In this document: positions 18,667 to 29,081 of the stretch, piece after piece
Layout of the letters: every line of letters starts with the position of its first letter
Numbering within the stretch: position 1 is the first letter of the stretch
Source: Candidatus Sulfotelmatobacter sp.
GTDB lineage: Bacteria; Acidobacteriota; Terriglobia; Terriglobales; Acidobacteriaceae
Direction of reading: 5' to 3'
Length of the DNA stretch: 37,677 nucleotides
Assembly: GCA_017883385.1 (NCBI GenBank)
Contig: JADGNQ010000044.1
Location: 1 to 37,677 of the forward strand
Notes under the pieces: generated by a model
Databases searched by the model: none
Told to the model about the DNA's origin: nothing
Seen by the model: only the letters and a program-made list of their open reading frames with translations
Program-made: the position numbers and the translations under genes

Positions 18667-20127
18667 TCAAAACCGCCGATACATGAATTGGGCAGTGTTG
18701 GCGCCTTGGGTCAGGGTCACGATCAACAAGAAGAGTAGCGCCACGGCATAGAGAGGTGGGAGCCAGAACCAGCGCCAGCGAGCCAGGAGCGCGACGACTC
18801 CCGGACGCGGTCCGGTCGTGGAGTCTTCCTCCTCGGCCGAGTAGTGATTGAGGGCGTCGATCACCAGCAGTGCGATCCCGTATCCTGCGGCCAGAGCCGC
18901 GACCAGGAGATAGAGGCTTCCCGTCAGAACATGCGAGCCATAGCTTGCCGGCGACAGGACCGCCGACAGCATTTGTTTCGCTTGTGACAGGGATTTGGCG
19001 CGGAAGAAGATCCATCCCAGGTTGATCAGAGCCATGGTGGCGATCCACGAGACTGGCGTCCAGAGGTTTGCCGGAGATTTCCACTCAAACTTGCGCTGCG
19101 CTTGCTGCACCTGACGATGCAGAACAAGCAGCACCCCGTGATAACAACCCCACAACAGGAAGAGAAGGCTGGCTTGATGCCACAGTCCGAACAGGACCAT
19201 CGCGATCACCAGCGCGAGATTGCGCCACCACACCTCTCGGCGCAACGTAGCGAGCGGAAGAAAAACGTAGTCGCGAATCCAGAACGACAGCGACATGTGC
19301 CAGCGCGTCCAGAAGACGGAGGGCGTAGTCGACTGGAACGGGCGGGCGAAGTTCTCGGGCAGAGTGAACCCCAGCGCTTGCGCGGCGCCGATGGCGACGT
19401 GCGAGTAGCCGGCGAAATCGAAAAAAAGCTGCAAACCGGATCCCAGTGCCAGGCACCAGACATCGGCGCCGCTCCAGCGCGTCACGTGATCGAATCCAGA
19501 ATTGATTCCGTCGCCCGACAGGATTCCCCTTCCCAGGAGCTTCGCCAACTGCACCATAAACACTCCGGTGGCAATGCGGCGAAACCCCGTTCCTATGTTG
19601 TTCCACGACGTGGTCACCCCGGAGCGGAACTGCGGCAGCATGTCGGGCATACGGCAGATTGGCCCGGAGATCGTTACCGGGAAGAAAACCATGTACAGGG
19701 CGAACTCGAAGAACGTCGGGTCGGGTTCCTCGTCACGATACACATCGAACAGGTAGCTCATGGCCTGGAAGGTCCAGAACGAGAGTCCCAATGGCAGTGC
19801 CAGATGCGAGAATCTCTGCAACGACGAGAGAGGGAAGTGGACCGCGATTTCCGGGAGGTACTTGAAAGTGCTCAGCAACGCCAGGTTCAGAAGAATGCCT
19901 GCCCACAAAATGGCTGCGGTCGGCTTGCGCCGGAGCCACGCCCCAACCAGGTAGTTCATCGCCGTGGAAGTTAGAAGAACGGCTGCGAACCAGAGTCCCC
20001 AAGTGAGGTAGAGTGCGTAGCTGGCGATCAGAAGAACAGCCTGTCTTATCGTTCGCGAGCGGATTTTCGCGAAGACCACCACGCACAGCACAAACACCAG
20101 AGCGTACAGGATCGCTTGTAACAACAT
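18667..20127 (-). CDS. MBOAT family membrane O-acyltransferase (AlgI/DltB-like)
   Basis: 486 aa with about ten membrane segments. MBOAT landmarks are the NFARPFQS..VFWTRWHMSLSFWIRDYVFLPL region (259-292, H277) and the catalytic histidine in GLWHQAS (H317). The protein ends in FMYRRF; an F-x-Y-x-x-F C-terminus is, from memory, characteristic of DltX and AlgI-type MBOATs, where the tyrosine is proposed to carry the acyl group. The enzyme should move an acyl group from a carrier on the cytoplasmic side to an acceptor outside. It is convergent with the SGNH gene and divergent from the ligase-ACP pair, the set expected for a Dlt-like pathway. GGGAGG lies only 1-2 nt before ATG 20127, so TTG at 20124 may be the real initiation codon. 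Confidence 0.92.
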   Translation of the reverse strand: MLLQAILYALVFVLCVVVFAKIRSRTIRQAVLLIASYALYLTWGLWFAAVLLTSTAMNYLVGAWLRRKPTAAILWAGILLNLALLSTFKYLPEIAVHFPLSSLQRFSHLALPLGLSFWTFQAMSYLFDVYRDEEPDPTFFEFALYMVFFPVTISGPICRMPDMLPQFRSGVTTSWNNIGTGFRRIATGVFMVQLAKLLGRGILSGDGINSGFDHVTRWSGADVWCLALGSGLQLFFDFAGYSHVAIGAAQALGFTLPENFARPFQSTTPSVFWTRWHMSLSFWIRDYVFLPLATLRREVWWRNLALVIAMVLFGLWHQASLLFLLWGCYHGVLLVLHRQVQQAQRKFEWKSPANLWTPVSWIATMALINLGWIFFRAKSLSQAKQMLSAVLSPASYGSHVLTGSLYLLVAALAAGYGIALLVIDALNHYSAEEEDSTTGPRPGVVALLARWRWFWLPPLYAVALLFLLIVTLTQGANTAQFMYRRF

Positions 20128-20254
20128 TCCTCCCTTGCGTGAAAATCCCGTTGCAGATCAGCGAACAAGAATAAAGGGGAGCCTCGGTGCTTACAAGGAC
20201 GCCGCTAAGAATGCTTGCTGCAAGGGGGCTCGACATCATCGAATACAATGTCGT

Positions 20255-21952
20255 GTGATTCGCTTCCGCAATCTCATCGATGCTCTCGATGCAGCTCCCG
20301 ACGAGCGTCCCTTCGTCACTGCCTGGATCGACGAAGACGAGCGCGAGACGGTGACTTTTGCCGAGTTCCGCCGCCGCGCCCGCGGTCAGGCTGGAGTGCT
20401 CCGCGATCACGGCGTGACCGCCGGGGACCGAGTCGTCGTCCTCATGCCGCAGGGCATTCCCGCGATGACAACATTTGTCGGCGCGATGATGCTGGGCGCG
20501 GTGCCCGCGTTCCTCGCCTATCCCAATTTCAAGGTCGAGCCTGCCAAGTACCGCGCAGGTCTAGCCGGAGTGACTGCGAATCTGAGCGCGAAGGCCGTGG
20601 TCATCGACGAAAGATTCCCAGAAGAGATGCTTGGCCATGTATCCCTCAGCGACGAAACCAAGCTGCTTCGAGCGGGGGCGGGCAAGGAACCCGGGGACCT
20701 GAAAGAATTTCCTCTTCCCACGATTCAAGCCGACAGCCTCGCGTTCATCCAGCACTCGGCAGGCACAACTGGACTGCAGAAAGGAGTGGCTCTGACTCAC
20801 GGCGCTGTGCTGCGCCAGATCGAACATCTGGCGCAAGCGCTGAAGATTGATGGCGCGACCGACAGCGTTTATAGCTGGCTACCTCTCTACCACGACATGG
20901 GGCTGATCGCATGTTTCATGCTCCCCATGGTCTGCCACATGCCGGTTGTAATGCAGTCGCCGCTCGACTGGGTGATGCAACCAGAAGCGATGCTGCAGAT
21001 CGTCAGCGAGTGCAAGTGCACGCTGGCATGGATGCCGAATTTCGCCTTTCAGTTCGTGCCCCGACGCGTGCCGCAGAGCCGATGGGCGCAGTACGATCTC
21101 TCCTCGATTCGCGCCCTGATCAATTGTTCCGAGCCGGTTCGAGCCAGTAGCATGCTGGAGTTTCAGAACGTGTTCGCCGCCATCGGATTGAGGAGCCATG
21201 CTCTGCAATCCTGCTATGCCATGGCGGAGAACGTTTTCGCCGTGACGCAATCGGACGTTTATCGACCATTCGCTCCTACGGTCATTTGGGCGGATGGCCA
21301 ACGATTTCGCGGCGCACATCAGATCGTCCCCGTGAAGGAAGGTACGGCGGGAGCGGTGTCGTTCACCTCGTCCGGCCGGTTGCTGCCAAACCATGAAGTA
21401 CGAATTGTTTCCGATTCGGGTGCGGCGCTCGGCGACGGCTCGGTTGGCGAGATTCTGGTGAAGAGCGACTGCCTGTTCGAGGGCTACTACAACCGTCCCG
21501 ACCTCACCGCGCAGGCGATTGTCGACGGCTGGTATCACACCGGCGATCTTGGGTTCTCCCAGGATGGCGAACTCTATGTAGTCGGCCGGAAGAAGGACCT
21601 GCTTATCATCGGCGGCGAGAACATTTATCCGCAAGACATCGAGGAAATTATTGGCGGCCATCCGGCTATCCATGACGGCCGCGTGATTGCGCTGGGCGTG
21701 TACAATCCCGATCTTGGTACGGAAGAGATCATCGCGGTTGCGGAAGTGGAGCGCCAAGAAGATCTCGTTCATGCCATGGAGATCGAACGAGAGATTCGCA
21801 GCCGCGTCGTAGCCGGCTTGGGAGTGGCGGTTCGGACGATTTTGCTGAAGCCGCCAAAGTGGATCGTGAAAAGCACCGCCGGAAAGGCAGCGCGTTCCGC
21901 TACTCGCGAGAAGCTCCTCCAGCAGCATCCGGAACTGAACGTCGAACCCTAG
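20255..21952 (+). CDS. AMP-forming acyl ligase, fatty-acyl-AMP ligase (FAAL)-like
   Basis: 565 aa from GTG 20255. The phosphate-binding loop reads HSAGTTGLQKG (167-177). SWLPLYHDMGLI (207-218, H213) and PNFAF (261-265) are typical of fatty-acyl-AMP ligases. The adenylate-binding motif is GWYHTGDLG (425-433), the hinge is VVGRKKDLLIIGGENIYP, and the catalytic lysine is K544 in KSTAGKAAR. It should activate a carboxylic acid as acyl-AMP and load it on the carrier protein encoded 15 nt downstream, not release acyl-CoA. An upstream in-frame reading from 20135 adds 40 basic, cysteine-rich residues and overlaps the promoter region, so I reject it. TACAAT at 20244-20249 looks like a -10 box just before GTG, so the mRNA may be leaderless. 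The acid used (fatty, short-chain or amino acid) is not determined. Confidence 0.85.
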   Translation: MIRFRNLIDALDAAPDERPFVTAWIDEDERETVTFAEFRRRARGQAGVLRDHGVTAGDRVVVLMPQGIPAMTTFVGAMMLGAVPAFLAYPNFKVEPAKYRAGLAGVTANLSAKAVVIDERFPEEMLGHVSLSDETKLLRAGAGKEPGDLKEFPLPTIQADSLAFIQHSAGTTGLQKGVALTHGAVLRQIEHLAQALKIDGATDSVYSWLPLYHDMGLIACFMLPMVCHMPVVMQSPLDWVMQPEAMLQIVSECKCTLAWMPNFAFQFVPRRVPQSRWAQYDLSSIRALINCSEPVRASSMLEFQNVFAAIGLRSHALQSCYAMAENVFAVTQSDVYRPFAPTVIWADGQRFRGAHQIVPVKEGTAGAVSFTSSGRLLPNHEVRIVSDSGAALGDGSVGEILVKSDCLFEGYYNRPDLTAQAIVDGWYHTGDLGFSQDGELYVVGRKKDLLIIGGENIYPQDIEEIIGGHPAIHDGRVIALGVYNPDLGTEEIIAVAEVERQEDLVHAMEIEREIRSRVVAGLGVAVRTILLKPPKWIVKSTAGKAARSATREKLLQQHPELNVEP

Positions 21953-21967
21953 GAGAGTGAGATACGC

Positions 21968-22219
21968 ATGACCACAGAAGCTCAGCAGATGATTGAACAC
22001 ATCGTTCAGTTGATCCGCAAGCCGGGCGTGACCATCGAGGAGAACACACCACTGGTCTCCTCCGGGCTGATCGATTCGATGGCGCTGGTGGATTTGCTGT
22101 TAAAGCTGGAAGACCTCACGCATATGCGCATTCCGGCTGGGAAGGTGCAGCCGAAAGACATGGACACAGTTGCGAAGATGTTCGCTACCGCGCAGCGCGT
22201 GGGGAAGCCGCGGAAGTAG
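21968..22219 (+). CDS. acyl carrier protein
   Basis: 83 aa, a single carrier domain. The phosphopantetheine attachment serine lies in LIDSMALVDLLLKLE. The four-helix pattern and acidic first half fit, while the C-terminus is basic (QRVGKPRK), unlike housekeeping AcpP. AGGAGAG precedes the ATG by about 10 nt. Its place directly after the FAAL-like ligase and near the MBOAT and SGNH genes makes it the likely DltC equivalent, carrying the activated acyl group to the membrane acyltransferase (inference). Confidence 0.9.
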   Translation: MTTEAQQMIEHIVQLIRKPGVTIEENTPLVSSGLIDSMALVDLLLKLEDLTHMRIPAGKVQPKDMDTVAKMFATAQRVGKPRK

Positions 22220-22310
22220 CATCCCGCAAACCATGCGATTGGAGATTGCCTACAGCTTCGCCGCAACTTTGTTTCCGCTGAGTTCGAACTAACATCTGGA
22301 AACTGAAAAT

Positions 22311-24647
22311 TCAGTAGATCAGCCGAAACACGTCACTGTAGTCGTCCGTCCAGAGACGGGGCGGGATTGAATTCCTGAACGGTGGCGGGCTGGGCAGAAG
22401 GCCATCAATATGGATGTCCTCGGGATGGCGGGCAATAAACACCCAGAGGCTTTCCAGGAAGGGGTAGCTGCCATCCGTAAACCTGACGAGGGAATATCCA
22501 TGGGAGTATTCGGTCAATCCTTCCAGCACAGGTAAGAGGTCAATGTGACGGCTGCTGACATGTACCGCGATGATCCCATTCTGCGGATTCAGTTGCTGCC
22601 AGTAGGTATCAAACGCCTCCCGAGTAAGCAAGTGAACCGGGACCGCATCGCCAGAGAAGGCATCGAGAACGAGCACATCGAAATGCTGGGCTTCGCCGTG
22701 CGCCGTCTCACTCTCAAGAAGCAGCCGCGCATCGCCCTGCTCGATGTCCACACGGGCGGCTGAGTCCCGCACATAAGTGAAAACTGGCTGAGCGGTAGCA
22801 GAGAGATCGACCACCTGAGGGTTGATCTCGTAGTAGCGGAAGTAGTCTCCGGGGCGCCCATAGGCTGCCAGCGTACCGGCTCCCAGACCAACGATTCCGA
22901 CGCGCAGGCTTCCCGGTGCCACGCTGCGTTTCGGGTGGTTGCGCAGGAAGACGCCGATGCCGCTGTCGGGACCGTAATAAGCCATGGGCAACCGGTCGTT
23001 GGGTGGATCCAATTGTGCGCCGTGCAGAGTGTGTCCATGGAAAAGGGCTTTGCCTCCCTGCGCCAGCTCGTAGATGCGAAGGGCGCCATAAAAATTGCGC
23101 TTTCCCTGATAGAGCGTGGATTCTGGCCGGGTACTCTGATACAGCATCACCAGGGAAAGCACTGCGAGGACTAGCACAAGCACTTGCACGAAGCGAAAAT
23201 CCCGGATGCGGCCGGGACGAGGTGTTTGCTGGACGTACGCCCCCAATAGCACCAGTGCGCTGATCAACAGCGCGATGGGGAAAAAGCGGACGTCCTCCAG
23301 GGCTTGTGGCAGAGGAGCAATCCAGAAACCTGCAGCGTAGGCAGCCAGCAGTGTGACCGCCACAATACTGGCGGGCAGCCAGAAGCCAAGTTGAAACAGC
23401 CACGAATCAGAGTCGAGAAACAGGCAGAACAACAGCAGGACCACGCACGCTGCCAATGAAATCTGGAACTCGGTGAAGAACGTGAACACGTGAGGCGCAA
23501 CTACTGCGACGAATACACCGCCCAACGCGCCGCCGCCGGAGATTGACAGGTAGAACGATGTGAGATGCCGCACTCCCGGCTTAAGGCGCACCAGTTCGCC
23601 GTGGCAGATCATACAGGCTGTGAAAAGCAAAAGCGGCAACAGGATGACCTGTGTCGTGCGGAACGCATACTTCATGGCGACGACGAGCAGGAAAATCCCC
23701 AGCGCAAACAGTGGATGAAAGACCACCCTCTGGTACCAGCGCGGATGATCGAAACAAAGGATGAAGCTCAGCAGATAAAGCGAGAGGGGCACAACCCAAA
23801 GCAGCGGGAGCGAAATCACTTCATGGCAAAGCATGTTCGTCGTGGCCAGCAACAAGGCAGAGGCGCAGGCGGGTAATAGGAACCACAGCGAACGGACTAT
23901 CGAACTCGGGCGACCCTGGTCAGAGATCGGTGCCGGTCCCGCGGGCTCATCTTCTTCGGTTGTCTCCCGAGCCATCCACGCGCAGCCGCCACAACAGACC
24001 GCGAACAAGCAGAACAGTACCGACCACAGGATGCCCTGGGTTCGCATGCGGAGCAATGGCTCCAGAAGAAACGGAAAGGTGAGCAGTCCGAGCATCGATC
24101 CCAGGTTGGAAACTGAGTACAGCCGGTAAGTGCGGGCATCGTTGCCGAGGCCGGCGAACCAGCGCTGCAGCAGGGGAGCGGTTGTGGAAAGCACAAAAAA
24201 TGGCAGACCGGCGGAAATCAGGATGATCACCGCAACGTCGCGCACCGGATTGGAACTGCCGGCTGGCCTCCAGGAAATGCCCGGTGTGACTGCTGATGGC
24301 CACAACAGCGAGAGAGTGATGACGGCCAGAGTGGCGATGGCCAGCAATCCAAGGTGCAAGCGCACCTGGACTTTTGGCGAAAGTCGAAGCGAAACCAGGT
24401 GTGAGTATGCATAGCCGCCGAGCAGGAGAACCTGGAAGACGAGCATGCTAGTGGTCCAGACGGCAGCGGAGCCGCCGAACCACGGCAGGATGTACTTGCT
24501 GACAATGAGCTGTACCTGGAACAGCAGAAAAGCGCTGAGGAATGACGTGATCGCATACACGAGAATCACGATCCGCGTGCCGCCGTCGTTCGGCAATCGC
24601 GAAGCGGGCAACGTGGGGGCGGGCTTCGAAGTCACGGTGCTTTCCAC
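22311..24647 (-). CDS. polytopic membrane protein fused to a spermidine-synthase-like domain
   Basis: 778 aa, GTG start. About fourteen membrane segments fill residues 24 to about 520. A soluble Rossmann domain follows, with SAM-binding GLGAGT (587-592), the acidic YEIN, GDAR and LDAFSGDAVP (D662), and a C-terminal WTDDYSDVF typical of these fusions. The domain resembles spermidine synthases but lacks an obvious polyamine-binding signature, so making spermidine is doubtful; a SAM-dependent transferase linked to transport is possible. A perfect CRP-type palindrome lies 49-64 nt upstream of the start. The gene is convergent with the carrier protein gene (91-nt gap). The ribosome site is weak, and GTG at 24636 is an alternative start. 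Confidence 0.75.
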   Translation of the reverse strand: MESTVTSKPAPTLPASRLPNDGGTRIVILVYAITSFLSAFLLFQVQLIVSKYILPWFGGSAAVWTTSMLVFQVLLLGGYAYSHLVSLRLSPKVQVRLHLGLLAIATLAVITLSLLWPSAVTPGISWRPAGSSNPVRDVAVIILISAGLPFFVLSTTAPLLQRWFAGLGNDARTYRLYSVSNLGSMLGLLTFPFLLEPLLRMRTQGILWSVLFCLFAVCCGGCAWMARETTEEDEPAGPAPISDQGRPSSIVRSLWFLLPACASALLLATTNMLCHEVISLPLLWVVPLSLYLLSFILCFDHPRWYQRVVFHPLFALGIFLLVVAMKYAFRTTQVILLPLLLFTACMICHGELVRLKPGVRHLTSFYLSISGGGALGGVFVAVVAPHVFTFFTEFQISLAACVVLLLFCLFLDSDSWLFQLGFWLPASIVAVTLLAAYAAGFWIAPLPQALEDVRFFPIALLISALVLLGAYVQQTPRPGRIRDFRFVQVLVLVLAVLSLVMLYQSTRPESTLYQGKRNFYGALRIYELAQGGKALFHGHTLHGAQLDPPNDRLPMAYYGPDSGIGVFLRNHPKRSVAPGSLRVGIVGLGAGTLAAYGRPGDYFRYYEINPQVVDLSATAQPVFTYVRDSAARVDIEQGDARLLLESETAHGEAQHFDVLVLDAFSGDAVPVHLLTREAFDTYWQQLNPQNGIIAVHVSSRHIDLLPVLEGLTEYSHGYSLVRFTDGSYPFLESLWVFIARHPEDIHIDGLLPSPPPFRNSIPPRLWTDDYSDVFRLIY

Positions 24648-24695
24648 GTTAGAATCAGGCGGGAACCCGCGACCGTATTAGACCTCACGGAGAAC

Positions 24696-24711
24696 TGTGA
24701 TGGCAATCACA
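24696..24711. promoter_or_regulatory. CRP/FNR-superfamily operator, perfect TGTGA-N6-TCACA
   Basis: TGTGATGGCAATCACA is a second exact match to the CRP palindrome, extending to CTGTGAT-N4-ATCACAG. It lies 49 nt upstream of the GTG start of the membrane/spermidine-synthase-like gene on the minus strand and just after the stop of the preceding gene. That position fits either activation or repression of the downstream gene. Confidence 0.6.
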
Positions 24712-24712
24712 G

Positions 24713-25168
24713 CTACTGGGATGAGTCCGACATCGCGGCACTTTCTAGATGATGGCGCGTTGCGGCGATCGCTTCGGCTTCTTCCATTTGCTGGTTGCGG
24801 TCCCATTGCGGCCGCAGCATCATGGCCTTGATGCGGAAGTGCGATTCCTTCGGTGCGTCGTCGACGCGAATGAGCATTTCGTTCTTCTGGAAGCGAAATC
24901 GCGTCTGTTCAGCCATGGGCAAGAGTTGCTCGGAGGTCTTGCCGACGATGACGTAGACCACCGTGTCCGCCACCATCACGTACTCGGGGCAGAGCAGGGC
25001 TGGCTCCATCTTCCCGCCGCCTGACATGGCTGCCATGAACCCGTGCTGCGGGCCCATGCAATCCGTCATCCGCATGCGGATGATTGTGCCTTGCTGACGC
25101 GGGTGGGCCTGCGCGGAGAGAAGAACGGGGAAGCTGAGCAGAAGAATGCAGAGCAGAGCACGTTTCAT
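24713..25168 (-). CDS. small secreted protein of unknown function
   Basis: 151 aa. A clear signal peptide (MKRALLCILLLSFPVLLSAQA) is followed by a short beta-rich domain with two cysteines (in TDCMG and LLCPEY) that could form a disulfide, and many methionines. The C-terminal part is helical and charged (QQMEEAEAIAA). I do not recognise a family. The start has GAGGAG 4 nt upstream. It follows the VWA gene after 12 nt, so the two are probably co-transcribed and may act together at the cell surface. Confidence 0.75.
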   Translation of the reverse strand: MKRALLCILLLSFPVLLSAQAHPRQQGTIIRMRMTDCMGPQHGFMAAMSGGGKMEPALLCPEYVMVADTVVYVIVGKTSEQLLPMAEQTRFRFQKNEMLIRVDDAPKESHFRIKAMMLRPQWDRNQQMEEAEAIAATRHHLESAAMSDSSQ

Positions 25169-25180
25169 AAGCTCCTCAAT

Positions 25181-26110
25181 TTATCGAACACGGGTCGGAT
25201 AGTAGTACCCACATCGGCTGCGAAACTCCAGGTTCAGGTTGTGTGTGGGAAGAATCCGGACGGCATGAAACCCGGACGCATGATTCGGCAGTCGATAGCT
25301 GACTGTATAGGTTGCACGAAACCCTTCAAGTATTGCATTCATAGCATGAGTGGCGCCGTCCCGTGCCGGAAAGTAGCGGCCTCCGGTGGAAACTGCAAGA
25401 CGGTGGAGAACTGCGTTACCTTGAGAGGGGGAAGCGGAAGGGCTCAGGTCAATGGAGTAGATTTCGACGTCGCTGGTGACGGCTGTGTCGATGGCGTCGG
25501 TGAGGGAGGTCCGGCTGATCGTATCTGCGCCGTCCGAAAACAAAATTAGGACTTTCGCGGCATGAGGGTCAGCGTGCTGCGAGAGAAAGTCTGACGCGAA
25601 GACCATGGTGTCAAACAAGGGCGTGAGCCCACCCGGCCGTGCTGCCGGAAGGCGCTCAGCGACAGCCCTGTTAGAACGGCAGTTTCCCGCGCAAAGCAGC
25701 GCGGGTTGCAGTCCCTGAAACGAGAAGATGGAGACGTTCTCGTCGGGGATCCCGTCAGTGCGGGAAACCAGTTCAAGAATGCCAGCCATTTCCTGGCGGA
25801 AGCGCGGGGTGACGGATTCGCTGGCGTCGATCAGAATGGCGAGTTCGAGTTTCGTCCAGTCAGATCGGTTAAAGCTTTGAAAATCGCGGACGATGAAATC
25901 TTTGTCAACGACGGCGAAGTCGCCCGCCTGCAACGTGGCCACGCCGTGATTGTTCTGGTCGAGCGCGGAAAAGCTGAGCCGAACCTCGTTGGCGTTGGTG
26001 CGGTAGGTGAATCCTGGTGTATCGCCGGGAGCGCCCCGGGAAATCCCGGTACAAAGCAGCAGGAGTGAGAGAAGTAGCCCGGCGCGCCGACCAGTCAGAG
26101 GTATGGCCAT
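25181..26110 (-). CDS. secreted VWA-domain protein (acidobacterial VWFA-related type)
   Basis: 309 aa. The signal peptide ends around GISRG. A short beta domain (about 35-85) contains QAGDFAVVDKDFIVRDFQSF, the motif typical of the VWFA-related proteins expanded in Acidobacteria (from family knowledge). The VWA domain has a metal-binding MIDAS motif DASES (D95, S97, S99), then the T in GGLTPLFD and D in FSDGAD. Such proteins bind other proteins through a metal ion; the target is unknown. It forms an operon with the small secreted protein downstream. GGCCCT/AGGGCC flanks a 14-nt spacer upstream at 26123-26148. The ribosome site before ATG 26110 is weak, but an upstream in-frame stop leaves no earlier start nearby. 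Confidence 0.87.
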   Translation of the reverse strand: MAIPLTGRRAGLLLSLLLLCTGISRGAPGDTPGFTYRTNANEVRLSFSALDQNNHGVATLQAGDFAVVDKDFIVRDFQSFNRSDWTKLELAILIDASESVTPRFRQEMAGILELVSRTDGIPDENVSIFSFQGLQPALLCAGNCRSNRAVAERLPAARPGGLTPLFDTMVFASDFLSQHADPHAAKVLILFSDGADTISRTSLTDAIDTAVTSDVEIYSIDLSPSASPSQGNAVLHRLAVSTGGRYFPARDGATHAMNAILEGFRATYTVSYRLPNHASGFHAVRILPTHNLNLEFRSRCGYYYPTRVR

Positions 26111-26122
26111 ACCAGCTACATC

Positions 26123-26148
26123 GGCCCTTAGTGTGAAACTTTAGGGCC
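26123..26148. promoter_or_regulatory. inverted repeat upstream of the VWA gene
   Basis: GGCCCT (26123-26128) and AGGGCC (26143-26148) form a perfect 6-bp inverted repeat with a 14-nt AT-rich spacer, 13-38 nt upstream of the VWA start codon. It may be an operator or a 5' leader hairpin. Confidence 0.3.
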
Positions 26149-26296
26149 ATCGTCGTTACCCTGGTCATCGCTTGTCTTGCCGCCGCGCGGGATGTGGCCT
26201 GCTAGTTGCCGCGGGCCGCATGGAGAGGGGTTCCTGAGATTTCTCAAATGTGCGGGCAGGGTCGTGAACGATAACCGGCGTGCGGTTCCGGCTTAG

Positions 26297-26953
26297 CTAT
26301 TGCGCACTGCCGCGTTTCTGAGCCTGCGCGATTAACTTCTCGACCGCGGATTTCTTCTCGTCAGGCAGCTTGGGATTCAACTTCAGCAGCTGCTGCCAGG
26401 CGCTGACTGCACCGCTGGGGTCCTTCTTCCCCTGCAGGCGAATCATCCCCAAATTGAAGAGCGTGTTGGCATCTTTGGGATCGTAACTGAGAGATTGCTG
26501 CAGTTGGTTGATAGCGCCATCCGCGTCGCCCTGGTAGTACAGGCAGGAGGCCAGGTCGGTGCGCGCGGCCACGTTCTTGGGATTGGCGTCGACCGCCTTC
26601 TGGTAATATCCCGCGGCTTCTTTGAACTGATGCGTTGCCTTGTAGAGGGTCCCGATCTGGTTGAGCAGGTCAGAGTTGTTGGGGTCAGTCTTCAGTTTGG
26701 CCAGCAGGGGCTCGGCCTTCTTGTCGGCCATGCGCTTCATGTCTTCGAGGCTGGGCATCTGCGGCGGCTTGCTCTCTGGAACACCTCCGGTGGAAGCCAT
26801 CTGCGGCACGGGGGAAGTTTGAACCGGTCGAGATGCCGACCCTCGGAACAAGTAGCCCAAAGCCAAGCCGATGACCAGGCATATGCCAGCCATCGCATAC
26901 ACCTGCGTCGTCTTCCAGGTTCGGGGGGTGCTGGGGTCCACTTCGTTCGTCAT
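26297..26953 (-). CDS. membrane-anchored TPR protein
   Basis: 218 aa from ATG 26953; the longer reading starts at TTG 26986 and adds 11 residues without benefit. A short cytoplasmic start is followed by one membrane helix (about 18-36, VYAMAGICLVIGLALGYLF), a Ser/Pro-rich linker and about four TPR-like repeats (NSDLLNQIGTLYKATHQFKEAAGYYQKAVDANP and following). TPR arrays bind partner proteins; in this layout (N-in anchor, periplasmic TPR) they often serve envelope assembly or cytochrome maturation, as the CcmH/CycH TPR part does. The nearest genes (VWA protein, acyl-CoA mutase) give no clear hint, so the role is unknown. The C-terminus is basic. Confidence 0.82.
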   Translation of the reverse strand: MTNEVDPSTPRTWKTTQVYAMAGICLVIGLALGYLFRGSASRPVQTSPVPQMASTGGVPESKPPQMPSLEDMKRMADKKAEPLLAKLKTDPNNSDLLNQIGTLYKATHQFKEAAGYYQKAVDANPKNVAARTDLASCLYYQGDADGAINQLQQSLSYDPKDANTLFNLGMIRLQGKKDPSGAVSAWQQLLKLNPKLPDEKKSAVEKLIAQAQKRGSAQ

Positions 26954-27131
26954 AGGTCGTTCTTCTTCAGGCACGCCGCCTGCCAACGCATTCTCTACGT
27001 TTGTATCCGTGTTTTCAATTGTTTACTGGAGATAGTCCAGATGCTGAAAGGCTTCCCTCGCAGCGAGCGGCGTCTTTCTTCGCAGCTTCTGCGCTTTTTC
27101 CCGCGCATTCACGGGAACGTCAAGGCTCCGG

Positions 27132-28928
<1,797 letters not shown>

Positions 28929-28999
28929 GCGAACCCCTGTGATCTGTCTCGATGATAGGGAAGTAGGCGCACGGGAGCAAGGCGCAACGCTGCGGGAAA

Positions 29000-29013
29000 A
29001 ACGACCGGTCGGT
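29000..29013. promoter_or_regulatory. TetR-type operator candidate upstream of the acyl-CoA mutase gene
   Basis: AACGACCGGTCGGT contains the perfect 10-bp palindrome CGACCGGTCG. It differs by one base from ACCGACCGGTCGGT, a form I recall for TetR-family regulators of fatty-acid and acyl-CoA genes. It lies 72 nt upstream of the mutase start, where a repressor could block transcription. No such regulator gene is in the window. Confidence 0.4.
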
Positions 29014-29057
29014 AGGATGTCGGCGATCATTCTTGCGTTGTCATCGTTAGCGGAGCA

Positions 29058-29081
29058 GGAAGTTCGCGAATGCGAACTTCC
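29058..29081 (+). repeat. GAATGC-core palindromic repeat, copy 1
   Basis: GGAAGTTCGC (29058-29067) and GCGAACTTCC (29072-29081) form a perfect 10-bp stem with loop GAAT. The core TTCGC-GAAT-GCGAA is shared with copy 2 in the opposite orientation. Confidence 0.7.

Noticed and set aside
18656..18668. GAACAG-G-CTGTTC palindrome as a LexA box or bidirectional terminator.
   Set aside because: Spacing differs from known LexA sites, no T-run follows in either direction, and it lies between two convergent stops.
20135..20254. N-terminal extension of 40 residues on the FAAL-like ligase.
   Set aside because: Basic, cysteine-rich sequence unlike any ligase N-terminus, overlapping the divergent promoter region; the family fold begins at GTG 20255.
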